Part shown: in pieces, positions 56,208 through 64,000 of the stretch | How positions within the stretch are numbered: position 1 is the stretch's first letter | Layout: each line of letters begins with the position of its first letter | Origin: Pelomonas sp. BJYL3 | GTDB taxonomy: Bacteria; Pseudomonadota; Gammaproteobacteria; Burkholderiales; Burkholderiaceae_C | NCBI RefSeq assembly: GCF_027257975.1 | Contig: NZ_JANZKX010000005.1 | Location: 248,001-312,000, forward strand | Direction: 5' to 3' | DNA: 64,000 nt | Program-made: the position numbers and the translations under genes | The notes under the pieces: generated by a model | Seen by the model: only the letters and a program-made list of their open reading frames with translations | Database searches by the model: none | Told to the model about the DNA's origin: nothing

Positions 56208-56912
56208 TCAGCGCCCCGCGATGGCGAGCAGCTTTTCCTTGCTGAGCACGACAAGGCGCGTGGGTTCCACGCGCACCGCACCATCGCGCTCGAAGCCCTT
56301 GAGCTCCTGGTTCACGCGCTGGCGTGAGGCGCCCAGCAGCTGGGCCAGGTCTTCCTGGGCCAGCTGCAGGCCGATGCGGATCTCCTCGCCCTGCGCGATG
56401 CCGTAGGAGCGTGCCAGCAGCAGGATCTGTTTGGCCAGGCGCGCCGCGAGCGGCCGCGTGTTGAGGTCCTCCACCGCATCGAACATCAGGCGCAGGCGCC
56501 GGCAGTTCAGGCGCAGCAGGGCTTCGTAGAGCTCGGTGTGGTGCTGCAGCAGGTCCTTGAAGTCGGGCTTGCGGACCACCAGCAGGGTGGTCTCGCCATG
56601 GGCCGCCGCATCGTGGGTGCGCGGCATGCCGTCGAAGAGGGAGATATCGCCGAACCAGGTGCCGGGCTCGACATAGGTCAGCGAGACCTGCTTGCCGGCC
56701 AGGGACACCGAGCTGATGCGCACGGCGCCCTTGGCGACTCCCACCCATTCCTCGGCGGGTTCGCCCCGGCAGGAGAGCATGGTGCCGTCCGGCACCCGCT
56801 TCACCACGGCCCTGGAGAGGATGTCGTTGCGAAGGGGCAGGGACAGCTTGGAAAACCACGAACCCGACTCGATATTGCTGCGTTCGGAAATTGTAAGAAC
56901 AGTGCTACTCAT
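56208..56912 (-). CDS. Crp/Fnr-family transcription regulator
   Basis: 234 residues. An N-terminal cyclic-nucleotide-binding fold (residues 20-140) has LSCRGEPAEEWVGVAKGAVR and a PGTWFGDISLFDGMPRTHDA phosphate-binding cassette with the Arg. It lacks the four-Cys N-terminus of Fnr. A long helix (LYEALLRLNCRRLRLMFDAV) leads to a winged helix-turn-helix (QEDLAQLLGASRQRVNQELK). Whether it binds cAMP is uncertain. It lies 81 bp upstream of the APH-fold gene on the same strand and is divergent from the FimV-like gene. Confidence 0.88.
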   Translation of the reverse strand: MSSTVLTISERSNIESGSWFSKLSLPLRNDILSRAVVKRVPDGTMLSCRGEPAEEWVGVAKGAVRISSVSLAGKQVSLTYVEPGTWFGDISLFDGMPRTHDAAAHGETTLLVVRKPDFKDLLQHHTELYEALLRLNCRRLRLMFDAVEDLNTRPLAARLAKQILLLARSYGIAQGEEIRIGLQLAQEDLAQLLGASRQRVNQELKGFERDGAVRVEPTRLVVLSKEKLLAIAGR

Positions 56913-57100
56913 GCTTTGTCACGGCTGCGACAGCCCCGGTACGACGTGATTCCGGCCTGGACCGGGCGCTCCTGGCCGATTGTCCATGAAGCGTCAACTA
57001 TTCGTGCAGCGTCGCGGAAACACGGTGCTAGCGTGGCAATTCAGTGCTTGGTCAGCCCGCCGCTGGTGCTAGAGTCTGTTGCAAAGTACTTACAAGTCGC

Positions 57101-59149
57101 ATGCGCCGAACCACGAAGCCCGAGACGCCCGGTCCACGTTGCGCGAGCCCCTGGCTGGCCGCGCTGGGCCTTGGCCTCACGCTCACGATGCCGGCTGCCG
57201 CCTTGAGCGTCGGCGCCCCTCAGACGCATTCGGCGCTGTTTCAGCCGCTGAGGCTGGTCTTCCCGGTGCAACTGCTGCCTGGCGAGACCCTGCATCCGGA
57301 ATGCGTGCGGGCGGTGCTGGTCGCGGGGGAGACACGGCTGGCCTCGGACCAGGTCCAGGTGCAGTTGCTGGGCCGCACGGAAGGCGAGGTCAATGCGGTG
57401 CGGGTGAGCAGCCTGGTGCCCATCGACGAACCCATGGTCACGGTCAGCCTGAGCCTGGGCTGCCCGACCCGCTACACGCGCCAGTTCACCGCCCTGATCG
57501 ATCCGCCTTCCGGCAACACTCGCAGCGACGCGCCGCCTGCCCTGCTGGAAGGCGACGAGCTCTATTCCCCAGCCCTGCGCGCCGCACTGGCCACCCCGGG
57601 CTCCCGCGCCAGTGAACTGCTGGCGTCCGGCAGGGCCGCGTCGGCGCAGGGGGGGGGCGGCACCTCGGTACCGGCCGCCGGATCGACAGCCTCGCCCGCC
57701 GCAGCCCCGACGGACCACGCGGCGGCCACGAAGCCGTCCGCACCGCGCAGCGCCGCGGCGTCGCCGGCCAGGACCAAGCCCAGGTCCGCCGCCAGACTGG
57801 ATCCGCAGACGCGGGCCGAGCCTCGCGGTGCCGCAGCATCGGCGCCTGCAACGCCTGCGCCCCCCCGCCTGCAGCTGGAGGCGCCCGAGGTGCTGTCGGC
57901 GGCTCCGGCCGCTGCAGCGGCGTCCGAGGCGGCATCCTCTGCTGGCCAGGAGTCCCAGCAGCGTGTGAAGCAGCTCGAGGCCGAGCTGGCCCGCATGCGC
58001 GCCGAGGCACGCGAAGTGCAGGACACGCTCAAGCAGCTCTCCGCGCAGCTGCGCCAGCCTCAGGGTCATGATCGCAGCTGGCTGCTGATGCTGGCGGGTA
58101 TCAGCCTTCTGCTGGCGGTGGCCTGCACCTGGCTGTTCATGCAGTTGCAGAGCCTGCGTCGCGCCTCCCACGAGGCGTGGTGGGCCCACATGCCTGAGCC
58201 GGACGGCGGGAACGCCAGTCCACGGCCCGCACGGCGCACCGGCAAGTCCCCGGCCGCCGAGGCCGGGCCCACGCCCACCATCAATGACGGCGCCGGTGCC
58301 CTGCAGCCGGTGACCGCTGCCCATGAGGATGCCGCCGGCCAGGACTTCCTCAACAGCGACCTTCCTGCCATGGAAGAGGACACTGAGGCCGCGCCCTTCA
58401 CCCACACGTCCCCCGAGTCCGACGAGGACGCAGACGCCGTCAGCCTGCAGCTGCTGGACATGCCGCAGGCCAACACCGATCTTCAGCCCCTGCAGGCCCT
58501 GCCCGAGCGCTCGGCCGCGGAAGGGGTGAGCGTCGAGGAGCTGATTGACCTGGAGCAGCAGGTCGACTTCTTCATGGTGCTGGGCCAGCAGGAGGCGGCC
58601 GTGGAGCTGCTGTCGCAGCGCCTGCACGAGAAGGGCCGCCACACAGCGCTGCCCTACCTCAAGCTGCTGGAGATCCTGCAGCGCCACGGGGACCAGGCCG
58701 GCTTCGAGCGCGTGGCCAGCGAGTTCAGCGAGCGTTTCCACGCCCAGGCTCCCGTGTGGAGCGACGACATCGCCGCGGGCGAGGGCCTGCTGGCCTATGC
58801 CCAGGCCACCGAGCTGATCGTGCAGAGCTGGCGCGATGCCGCCATGACCATGCAGCTGATCCAGACACTGCTGGCCCATGGCGACCCGGACGGCCATGCC
58901 TTCGACCTGGCTGCCTACCGCGACATCCTGATGCTCTACGCCGTGGCCCGGGACATCTCCGAGCATGAGGTCCGTGGCGAAGACATCGACCTCTTCCTGC
59001 CCCTGGACGCCAGCCGGCAGGGAAGCCCCACCTCCATGATGGCGACCATGCCCTTCCAGCGTGCGGGCGGGCCGCCTCCTGCGGCGGGGCCTGTGGACCT
59101 GGACCTGGACCTCTCCAAGGACGGCGCAAAAGACAGCGCCAGGGGCTGA
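57101..59149 (+). CDS. FimV-like protein (signal peptide, TM segment, TPR-like C-terminus)
   Basis: 682 residues from ATG 57101. A signal peptide (LGLGLTLTMPAAALSVGAP) is followed by a periplasmic N-domain (LFQPLRLVFPVQLLPGETLH), an Ala/Pro/Ser-rich region, a coiled coil (QQRVKQLEAELARMRAEARE), one transmembrane segment (LLMLAGISLLLAVACTWLFM, about residue 330) and an acidic cytosolic domain. VDFFMVLGQQEAAVELLSQR and YLKLLEILQRHGDQAGFERV are FimV-type TPR motifs. FimV proteins organise type IV pili and polar complexes; the LysM domain of FimV was not seen. A G9 tract lies in the coding sequence (57649-57657). Confidence 0.78.
   Translation: MRRTTKPETPGPRCASPWLAALGLGLTLTMPAAALSVGAPQTHSALFQPLRLVFPVQLLPGETLHPECVRAVLVAGETRLASDQVQVQLLGRTEGEVNAVRVSSLVPIDEPMVTVSLSLGCPTRYTRQFTALIDPPSGNTRSDAPPALLEGDELYSPALRAALATPGSRASELLASGRAASAQGGGGTSVPAAGSTASPAAAPTDHAAATKPSAPRSAAASPARTKPRSAARLDPQTRAEPRGAAASAPATPAPPRLQLEAPEVLSAAPAAAAASEAASSAGQESQQRVKQLEAELARMRAEAREVQDTLKQLSAQLRQPQGHDRSWLLMLAGISLLLAVACTWLFMQLQSLRRASHEAWWAHMPEPDGGNASPRPARRTGKSPAAEAGPTPTINDGAGALQPVTAAHEDAAGQDFLNSDLPAMEEDTEAAPFTHTSPESDEDADAVSLQLLDMPQANTDLQPLQALPERSAAEGVSVEELIDLEQQVDFFMVLGQQEAAVELLSQRLHEKGRHTALPYLKLLEILQRHGDQAGFERVASEFSERFHAQAPVWSDDIAAGEGLLAYAQATELIVQSWRDAAMTMQLIQTLLAHGDPDGHAFDLAAYRDILMLYAVARDISEHEVRGEDIDLFLPLDASRQGSPTSMMATMPFQRAGGPPPAAGPVDLDLDLSKDGAKDSARG
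57649..57657 (+). repeat. G9 homopolymer inside the FimV-like gene
   Basis: Nine consecutive G bases encoding the Gly run after Gln183, upstream of the transmembrane segment. The tract is long enough for slipped-strand mutation. Confidence 0.95.
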
Positions 59150-59168
59150 GCCCCGGCTGGGCGGTGGC

Positions 59169-60332
59169 TCAGAGCCGCCGCAGCTTGTCCAGGGCGGACT
59201 GCAGGGTCTCGTCCTTCTTGGCAAAGCAGAAGCGGATCAGCCGGTCCTCGCCCGGCTCCGCATAGAAGGCGGACAGCGGGATGGCCGCCACGCCGATCTC
59301 CCGCGTGAGCCAGCGGCAGCATTCCTCCGGGGCCATTCCCGCAGCGGCACTCACGCCGCTGTAATCCACGCACTGGAAGTAGGTGCCCTCGCAGGGCAGC
59401 AGGCGCAGGCGCGTCAAGGCCAGCCCCTCGCGGAAGCGGTCGCGCTTTCGCTGGTAGAAGGCCGGCAGGTCCAGGTAATGGCGCGCTTCACGCAGGTAGT
59501 CGGCGAGGCCGTGCTGCATGGGCGTGTTGACCGTGAACACATTGAACTGGTGGATCTTGCGGAACTCGGCCGTCAGGGCCGCGGGTGCGGCCACATAGCC
59601 CACCTTCCAGCCGGTCACGTGGTAGGTCTTGCCGAAGCTGCTGACCACGAAGCTGCGCGCCGCGAGGCCCGGGTGGCGGGCCGCGCTCTGGTGCTGCTGG
59701 CCGTCGAACACCATGTGCTCGTAGACCTCGTCGCTGATCACCAGCACCTCGGTGCCGGCCAGCAGCTCAGACAGGGCCTGGAGGTCCTCGGCCGGCCAGA
59801 TGCGGCCGCTGGGGTTGTGCGGCGTGTTGATCATCAGGGCCCGCGTGCGCGGCGTCAGGGCGGCGGCGATGGCGGGCAGGTCGGGGCGGTAGCTCTCGGG
59901 CTTGAGCTTCACCCGCACCACGCGGCCACCGGCCAGCTCGATGGCCGGGCCGTAGGCGTCGTAGCAGGGCTCCAGCACGATGACCTCGTCACCCGGATGC
60001 ACGATGGCCAGCAGCGCGCTCAGCAGGGCCTGGGTGGCGCCGGCGGTGACCGTGATCTCGCGGTCTGCGTCATAGCGATGTCCGTACAGCGCCTCCATCT
60101 TGGCCGCGATGGCCTGGCGCAAGGCCGGCACGCCGCTCATCAGCGGGTACTGGTTGTGGCCCGCCCGCATGGCCTGGTGCACGGCCTCGACCAGCGCCGG
60201 ATCGCAGTCGAAATCCGGGAAGCCCTGGCCCAGGTTGACCGCGCCATGCTGCTGGGCGAGGGCGGACATGGTGCTGAAGATCGTGGTGCCCACATGGGGC
60301 AGGCGGGACTGGATCGCGGGTGTCTGGCTCAT
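59169..60332 (-). CDS. PLP-dependent aminotransferase, class I (YbdL/MetC-side KAT-like)
   Basis: 387 residues from ATG 60332. It is a fold type I aminotransferase: AVNLGQGFPDFDCDPALVEA near the start, ITVTAGATQALLSALLA, EPCYDAYGPAIELAGG, MINTPHNPSGRI, VISDEVYEHMVFD and the PLP-binding Lys in SSFGKTYHVTGWKVGY. The LGQGFPDF and GKTYHVTGWKVGY motifs place it with YbdL-like methionine/kynurenine aminotransferases rather than AspC. Methionine or aromatic amino acids are the likely donors. It lies 39 bp after the CysB-type gene on the same strand, which hints at sulfur metabolism. Confidence 0.88.
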   Translation of the reverse strand: MSQTPAIQSRLPHVGTTIFSTMSALAQQHGAVNLGQGFPDFDCDPALVEAVHQAMRAGHNQYPLMSGVPALRQAIAAKMEALYGHRYDADREITVTAGATQALLSALLAIVHPGDEVIVLEPCYDAYGPAIELAGGRVVRVKLKPESYRPDLPAIAAALTPRTRALMINTPHNPSGRIWPAEDLQALSELLAGTEVLVISDEVYEHMVFDGQQHQSAARHPGLAARSFVVSSFGKTYHVTGWKVGYVAAPAALTAEFRKIHQFNVFTVNTPMQHGLADYLREARHYLDLPAFYQRKRDRFREGLALTRLRLLPCEGTYFQCVDYSGVSAAAGMAPEECCRWLTREIGVAAIPLSAFYAEPGEDRLIRFCFAKKDETLQSALDKLRRL

Positions 60333-60370
60333 GGAGATGATGGGAAGCGGGCGGCGGCAGCCGCGCCCGG

Positions 60371-61315
60371 TCAGAGGTCGTAGTCGCTGGCTTCGCCGCT
60401 GAGGGCGCGCTGCAGCAGGCTGCGGTTGAGGCGGTCGGACAGCAGCTCGGCGAAGGCGTACACGTAGTTGCGCAGGAAGGCTCCGCGCTTGAAGGCGACG
60501 CGGGCCGTGTTGAAACCGAAGACATGCCCCAGCGGCCGCGCCACCAGATCGCCGCCGGGCGGGTCGTCCCGCACCGCCATCTCGGCGACGATGCCCACGC
60601 CCATGCCCAGGCGCACATAGGTCTTGATGACGTCGGAGTCGATGGCCTCGAGCACGATGTTCGGGCTCAAGCGGCGTGCGGCGAAGGCTTTGTCGATGCG
60701 CGTGCGGCCCGTGAAGCTGGGGTGGTAGGAGATCAGCGGCTCCTGCGCCAGCTGCTCCAGGCTCGGGCGCTCCACCTGGGCCAGGGGATGCTGGGCCGGC
60801 ACCACCAGCACATGCTGCCATTCATAGCAGGGCAGGGTGACCAGGTCCTCGAACTCGGCCAGCGATTCCGTGGCGAGGCCCAGATCGGCCGTCTCGTCCA
60901 GCAGCATGCGTGCCACCTGCTCGGGGTTGCCCTGGTGCAGGCTCACCTGCACCTGCGGGAACTGCCGCCGCAGCTGGGCCACCGGCGCGGGCAACACGTA
61001 GCGCGCCTGCGTGTGGGTGGTGGCGATGCTGAACTTGCCGGCGTCCTGCTTGGAGTACTCCTCGCCGATGCGCTTGAGGTTGTTGACCTCGCGCATGATG
61101 ATCTCGATGGACTTGAGCACCTGCAGGCCCGGCTCCGTCACGCGGCGCAGGCGCTTGCCGTGGCGCGAGAAGATGTCCACCCCCAGCTCTTCCTCCAGCT
61201 CCAGGATGGCCTTGGAGACGCCAGGCTGCGAGGTGAACAGCGCCTTGGCGGTCTCGGTGAGGTTGAGATTGCGGCGCACCGCTTCCTGGACGAACTTGAA
61301 CTGGTGCAGGTTCAC
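60371..61315 (-). CDS. cysB: LysR-family regulator, CysB/Cbl type
   Basis: 314 residues. The CysB-type start MNLHQFKFVQEAVRRNLNLT and helix-turn-helix AKALFTSQPGVSKAILELEE identify this branch of LysR proteins. The effector domain contains TTHTQARYVLPAPV (the sulfate/N-acetylserine site motif), DLGLATESLAEFEDLV and ISYHPSFTGRTRIDKAF. CysB activates sulfate assimilation genes with N-acetylserine; Cbl is an alternative reading. The CbiX-like gene just upstream on the same strand fits a sulfur/siroheme theme. Confidence 0.85.
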   Translation of the reverse strand: MNLHQFKFVQEAVRRNLNLTETAKALFTSQPGVSKAILELEEELGVDIFSRHGKRLRRVTEPGLQVLKSIEIIMREVNNLKRIGEEYSKQDAGKFSIATTHTQARYVLPAPVAQLRRQFPQVQVSLHQGNPEQVARMLLDETADLGLATESLAEFEDLVTLPCYEWQHVLVVPAQHPLAQVERPSLEQLAQEPLISYHPSFTGRTRIDKAFAARRLSPNIVLEAIDSDVIKTYVRLGMGVGIVAEMAVRDDPPGGDLVARPLGHVFGFNTARVAFKRGAFLRNYVYAFAELLSDRLNRSLLQRALSGEASDYDL

Positions 61316-61329
61316 GGCAGGCTCCGGGG

Positions 61330-61716
61330 TCAGGTCTTGCTGATGGGGCCGTCCAGCGGAGCCATGCAGGCCTCAGCCATGGCATCGATGACGCTGGCGA
61401 TCTCACCCAGCGGCGCCTGGAGCGTCCACTCGATGCGCTCGCCATGCAGGGCGCGCTGCTGATCCACCAGGCCGGGAAGGTCTCGCTGCACATGGCCGCC
61501 GCTGCCCAGGAACATGGGCATCACGTGGATGCGGGTGCAGCCCTGGTCGATCAGACTCGCCACGGCGCCGGCGAAGTCGGGCTGCATGAACTCGAGGAAG
61601 CCCAGGGCCACGGCCTGGCCGGGCCGCTGCTGGGCAATGCGCCGGGCCACGGCTTCGAAGGGGCCTGCCCAGCGTGGGTCGCGGGCGCCGTGGGCAAAGA
61701 GGAGCAGTCCATCCAT
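61330..61716 (-). CDS. CbiX/SirB-like sirohydrochlorin chelatase
   Basis: 128 residues, the short form of class II chelatases that insert Fe or Co into sirohydrochlorin. The N-terminal GLLLFAHGARDPRW carries the first catalytic His (His9). HVMPMFLGSGGHVQRDLPGL carries the second His, so both metal ligands are present. Siroheme is the cofactor of sulfite reductase. With CysB downstream (14 bp) it suggests a role in sulfate assimilation. The lptG stop lies 7 bp from its start. Confidence 0.85.
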   Translation of the reverse strand: MDGLLLFAHGARDPRWAGPFEAVARRIAQQRPGQAVALGFLEFMQPDFAGAVASLIDQGCTRIHVMPMFLGSGGHVQRDLPGLVDQQRALHGERIEWTLQAPLGEIASVIDAMAEACMAPLDGPISKT

Positions 61717-61723
61717 GGGCAGA

Positions 61724-62836
61724 TCAGCGGTAGCGCACCAGCCAGCCGAAGGCGGCCAGCGAGATGCAGAGGTAGAGCAGGCTGGGCGCGGATGCCACGG
61801 CCCAGGGCGACCATTGCTTGAGCAGGCCCAGGTGGCCGGCCAAGTTGTTCAGCAGCACGAAGCTGATGCCGCCCATGATGCCGCCGAAGACCTTGAGGCT
61901 GATGCCGCCCGAGCGGCCATGCAGGTAGGCAAAGGGCAGCGCCAGGGCCACCATCACGAAGCAGGCCAGCGGGTAAAGGGCCTTGCGCCAGAACTGGATG
62001 TCGTACTGCTGGGCCGACTGCGCCTGGGCCGAGAGGTGGCGCGTGTAGCGGTACAGCTCCAGCGTGGACATCGACCACGGAGGCAGCACGGCCGCGCTCA
62101 CCACATTGGCGCTGAGGCCGCCACGCCATTCCCATTCGTCCAGATGGCTTTCCCAGACGCGGGCACGCTGCCCTTTCTCTGCGGTGGTCCACTGGCTGCG
62201 CTCGACGTCGTACAGGCGCCAGAGCCCGTCCTTGTCGACCTGCGCGCGCTGGGCCTGCGTGCGGCTCAGGAGGCGGCCCTGAGAGTCGAACTCGAACAGC
62301 CGCACTCCGCCGAGCTCGCCGCTGACCGTGGCCGACTTGACGTTGATGGAGAAGCTGCGCTCGCCCTCGGGACCGGACTGCCTGTCCTTGAGCCAGACCC
62401 CCGGCGTGCCCGCAGCAGCGGCTTCCTTCGGGTCGCGGCGCAGCATCTCGGCCTTCTTCTCGGCCCAGGGCGCCACGTAGTCGCCCACCACGAAGGTCAG
62501 TGCCCCGAACAGGGCGGCCAGCACGGCCAGCAGGCTCAGCGCACGGCCGGGGCCCAGGCCGCCGGTGCGCAGGATGGTGAATTCGCTGGACTGCGCCATG
62601 CGGGCCAGCGAGAAGATGCTGCCGATCAGCACGGCGATGGGGAAGATCTCGTAGAAGTGCGAGGGCATCTCCAGCAGGGCCAGCAGGCTGGCCAGCATGG
62701 CGCCGCCGCCCAGCTTGCTGGCGCGGCCCAGCTCTTCGATGAAACCGATGAAGAAGAACAGCGACAGGAAGGCCACCGCCACGAAGATCACGGCGGTGAC
62801 GATGTCACGGTAGAGCAGTCGGCGGACAGTCCTCAT
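61724..62836 (-). CDS. lptG: LPS export permease LptG
   Basis: LptG forms, with LptF, the membrane part of the LptB2FG extractor that moves lipopolysaccharide to the outer membrane. The product has 370 residues. The start MRTVRRLLYRDIVTAVIFVA gives a 4-base overlap with lptF. Three membrane helices lie in the N-terminal third (TAVIFVAVAFLSLFFFIGFI, IFPIAVLIGSIFSLARMAQS, ALSLLAVLAALFGALTFVVG). A large periplasmic beta-jellyroll follows, then three C-terminal helices (LYPLACFVMVALALPFAYLH, GGISLKVFGGIMGGISFVLL, LLYLCISLAAFGWLV). Confidence 0.94.
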   Translation of the reverse strand: MRTVRRLLYRDIVTAVIFVAVAFLSLFFFIGFIEELGRASKLGGGAMLASLLALLEMPSHFYEIFPIAVLIGSIFSLARMAQSSEFTILRTGGLGPGRALSLLAVLAALFGALTFVVGDYVAPWAEKKAEMLRRDPKEAAAAGTPGVWLKDRQSGPEGERSFSINVKSATVSGELGGVRLFEFDSQGRLLSRTQAQRAQVDKDGLWRLYDVERSQWTTAEKGQRARVWESHLDEWEWRGGLSANVVSAAVLPPWSMSTLELYRYTRHLSAQAQSAQQYDIQFWRKALYPLACFVMVALALPFAYLHGRSGGISLKVFGGIMGGISFVLLNNLAGHLGLLKQWSPWAVASAPSLLYLCISLAAFGWLVRYR

Positions 62837-63939
62837 GCGCCGGACCCCTTCAGCGTGCGCGGGCCGCGAGCCATGCAGAAGCGATTGCTGTTGTCCCGCC
62901 ACCAGAGCAGCAGGAGCGCCAGCACGAAGGCGCTGCCATGCAGGGCCAGCAGGGCTCGGGGCAGGGTGGTGCGCTCGTTGGCCACCCAGGTCTGGGTCAG
63001 ATTGATCAGGTTGTAGTAGATGATGTAGCTCAGCAGCGCGACCAGCAGGTTCCAGTTGCTGGCACGGCGCGGATTGCTGGCCGACAGGCCGATGCCCAGC
63101 AGCACCAGATTGACGGCGCCCAGAGCCAGGCCCAGGCGCCAGGTGAGCTCGCCCAGGTTGCGCGGCGTGGGCTTGCGCAGCAGGTCCAGGGTCATGGTGG
63201 CCTTGGGCGGCAGCTCCGTGTCACCGCGCTCGACCTGCGTGTCCATCAGCACGCGGTAGTGTTCGAAGCGGGAGAGGGTCTTGTCCCCGCTGTCCTTGTC
63301 GATCTCGTTGCGCTGGCCCTGCGCGAGCGTCAGGAAGCGGTCATTGCCCTGGAACTCGATCTGCCCGCGGTGGGCGGAGGTCACCGATTCCTGCGCCTTC
63401 TGCTCGGTCAGGATGAAGACATTGCGGCCCACGCTGCCGTCCTGGCTGTCGCGGTCGATGAAGAACACGCGGCTGCCGTCGCGCGAGGTCTGGAACTGGC
63501 CGGGCGAGACACGGGAGAGGTCCGAGCGCTTCTCGTAGCGTTCGCGCAGCTGCTCGCTGTTCTGGTTGCTCCAGGGCCAGACCAGCAGCTGCAGGGCAGC
63601 CACGGCCACCAGCACCGGCGCCGTCATGCGCAGCACGGGCTGCACGAAGCGCGACAGGCCCACGCCGCTGGCGAACCAGATGGTCATCTCCGATTCACGG
63701 TACATGCGGCCCAGGCAGGCCACGATGGCGATGAACAGCGCGAGGCTGAAGATGATGGGCAGGTAGCCGAGGCTGGTATAGCCCAGCAGCAGCAGCACGT
63801 CCTGTGGCGCCACGCTGCCGCCCGCCGCCTGGCCCAGGGTACGGATCAGCAGATAGGTGAGCACGACGGTCAGGATGACGATCACGGTCACGCCAAAGCT
63901 GCGCGCCAGATCCTTCCTCAGGGTGGAATCGAATAACAT
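62833..63939 (-). CDS. lptF: LPS export permease LptF
   Basis: LptF is the partner of LptG in LPS extraction. The product has 368 residues from ATG 63939 (MLFDSTLRKDLARSFGVTVI). It has the same plan as LptG: three N-terminal helices (VTVIVILTVVLTYLLIRTLG, YLPIIFSLALFIAIVACLGR, VLRMTAPVLVAVAALQLLVW), a periplasmic domain (residues about 130-260) and C-terminal helices (LALGAVNLVLLGIGLSA, LLVALLSYIIYYNLINL). The motif CLGRMYRESEMTIW marks the coupling helix. It overlaps lptG by ATGA and is divergent from the pepA-like gene. Confidence 0.94.
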   Translation of the reverse strand: MLFDSTLRKDLARSFGVTVIVILTVVLTYLLIRTLGQAAGGSVAPQDVLLLLGYTSLGYLPIIFSLALFIAIVACLGRMYRESEMTIWFASGVGLSRFVQPVLRMTAPVLVAVAALQLLVWPWSNQNSEQLRERYEKRSDLSRVSPGQFQTSRDGSRVFFIDRDSQDGSVGRNVFILTEQKAQESVTSAHRGQIEFQGNDRFLTLAQGQRNEIDKDSGDKTLSRFEHYRVLMDTQVERGDTELPPKATMTLDLLRKPTPRNLGELTWRLGLALGAVNLVLLGIGLSASNPRRASNWNLLVALLSYIIYYNLINLTQTWVANERTTLPRALLALHGSAFVLALLLLWWRDNSNRFCMARGPRTLKGSGA

Positions 63940-63967
63940 CCGAGCACTTTACTAATTGCACCGCATT

Positions 63968-64000
63968 ATGGACTTCCGTACTCAGTCTGCGTCCCTGGAC
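63968..64000 (+). CDS. pepA: Start of a gene, probably leucyl aminopeptidase (partial)
   Basis: The last 33 bases encode MDFRTQSASLD from ATG 63968. The call rests mainly on context: pepA lies divergent from lptF-lptG in many proteobacteria. The eleven residues fit the poorly conserved PepA N-terminus but do not prove it. Confidence 0.6.
   Translation, partial: MDFRTQSASLD

Overview
This is a 64 kb, high-GC, gene-dense stretch of chromosomal backbone from a betaproteobacterium, most likely order Burkholderiales (Rubrivivax/Leptothrix/Roseateles or Comamonadaceae side). That placement rests on the gene content and order: earP beside efp, surE-pcm-nlpD-rpoS-rlmD, carA-carB-greA followed by yhbY/rlmE-ftsH-folP-glmM-pstSCAB-phoUBR, trxA-rho beside an AddAB-type nuclease pair, and lptF-lptG divergent from pepA. 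No prophage, insertion sequence, CRISPR array or resistance island was seen. Four tRNA genes (Val-TAC, His-GTG, Pro-TGG, Arg-TCT) are intact with no integration remnant beside them.

Layout. 1-10 kb: 5' part of gyrA, an OmpA-family protein, efp/earP (EF-P keeps the Arg32 target of the EarP rhamnosyltransferase), uvrC, a TonB-like lipoprotein, pgsA, an HU gene with a repeat-bearing leader, tRNA-Val and ppiD. 10-19 kb: tRNA-His, an orphan LuxR-type response regulator, a quinone oxidoreductase, then surE-pcm-nlpD-rpoS-rlmD, a Bax-inhibitor-1 family membrane protein and a GlcG/HbpS-like protein. 19-30.6 kb: carAB with a terminator-bearing leader, greA, a DUF4149-like protein, divergent yhbY/rlmE, ftsH, folP and glmM. 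30.6-38.2 kb: a fasciclin lipoprotein divergent from the complete phosphate operon pstS-pstC-pstA-pstB-phoU-phoB-phoR, with Pho-box-like repeats facing both ways between them. 38.2-48.6 kb: a GT-C membrane glycosyltransferase, rpmE2, rho and trxA, and the AddB/AddA-like pair. 48.6-59.1 kb: tRNA-Pro, an OPT transporter, tRNA-Arg, an NTF2-like exported protein, a degenerate GGDEF protein, a 96-residue rod-like protein behind a near-consensus sigma-28 promoter, a Nu-class GST, an unknown protein, an APH-fold kinase-like protein, a Crp/Fnr regulator and a FimV-like protein. 59.1-64 kb: an aminotransferase, a CysB-type regulator, a CbiX-like chelatase, lptG/lptF and the first codons of a pepA-like gene.

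The window is mostly ordinary housekeeping sequence. I found no complete new system. The most interesting signals are small ones: the sigma-28 promoter in front of an orphan mini rod protein, a degenerate GGDEF protein that keeps its c-di-GMP I-site, a 12-bp tandem repeat readable as a Gln-rich leader peptide ahead of HU, paired Pho boxes that put the fasciclin lipoprotein under likely PhoB control, a heat-shock promoter at ftsH, a terminator in the carA leader, and several -10 boxes sitting 6-7 nt before start codons, which predict leaderless mRNAs.
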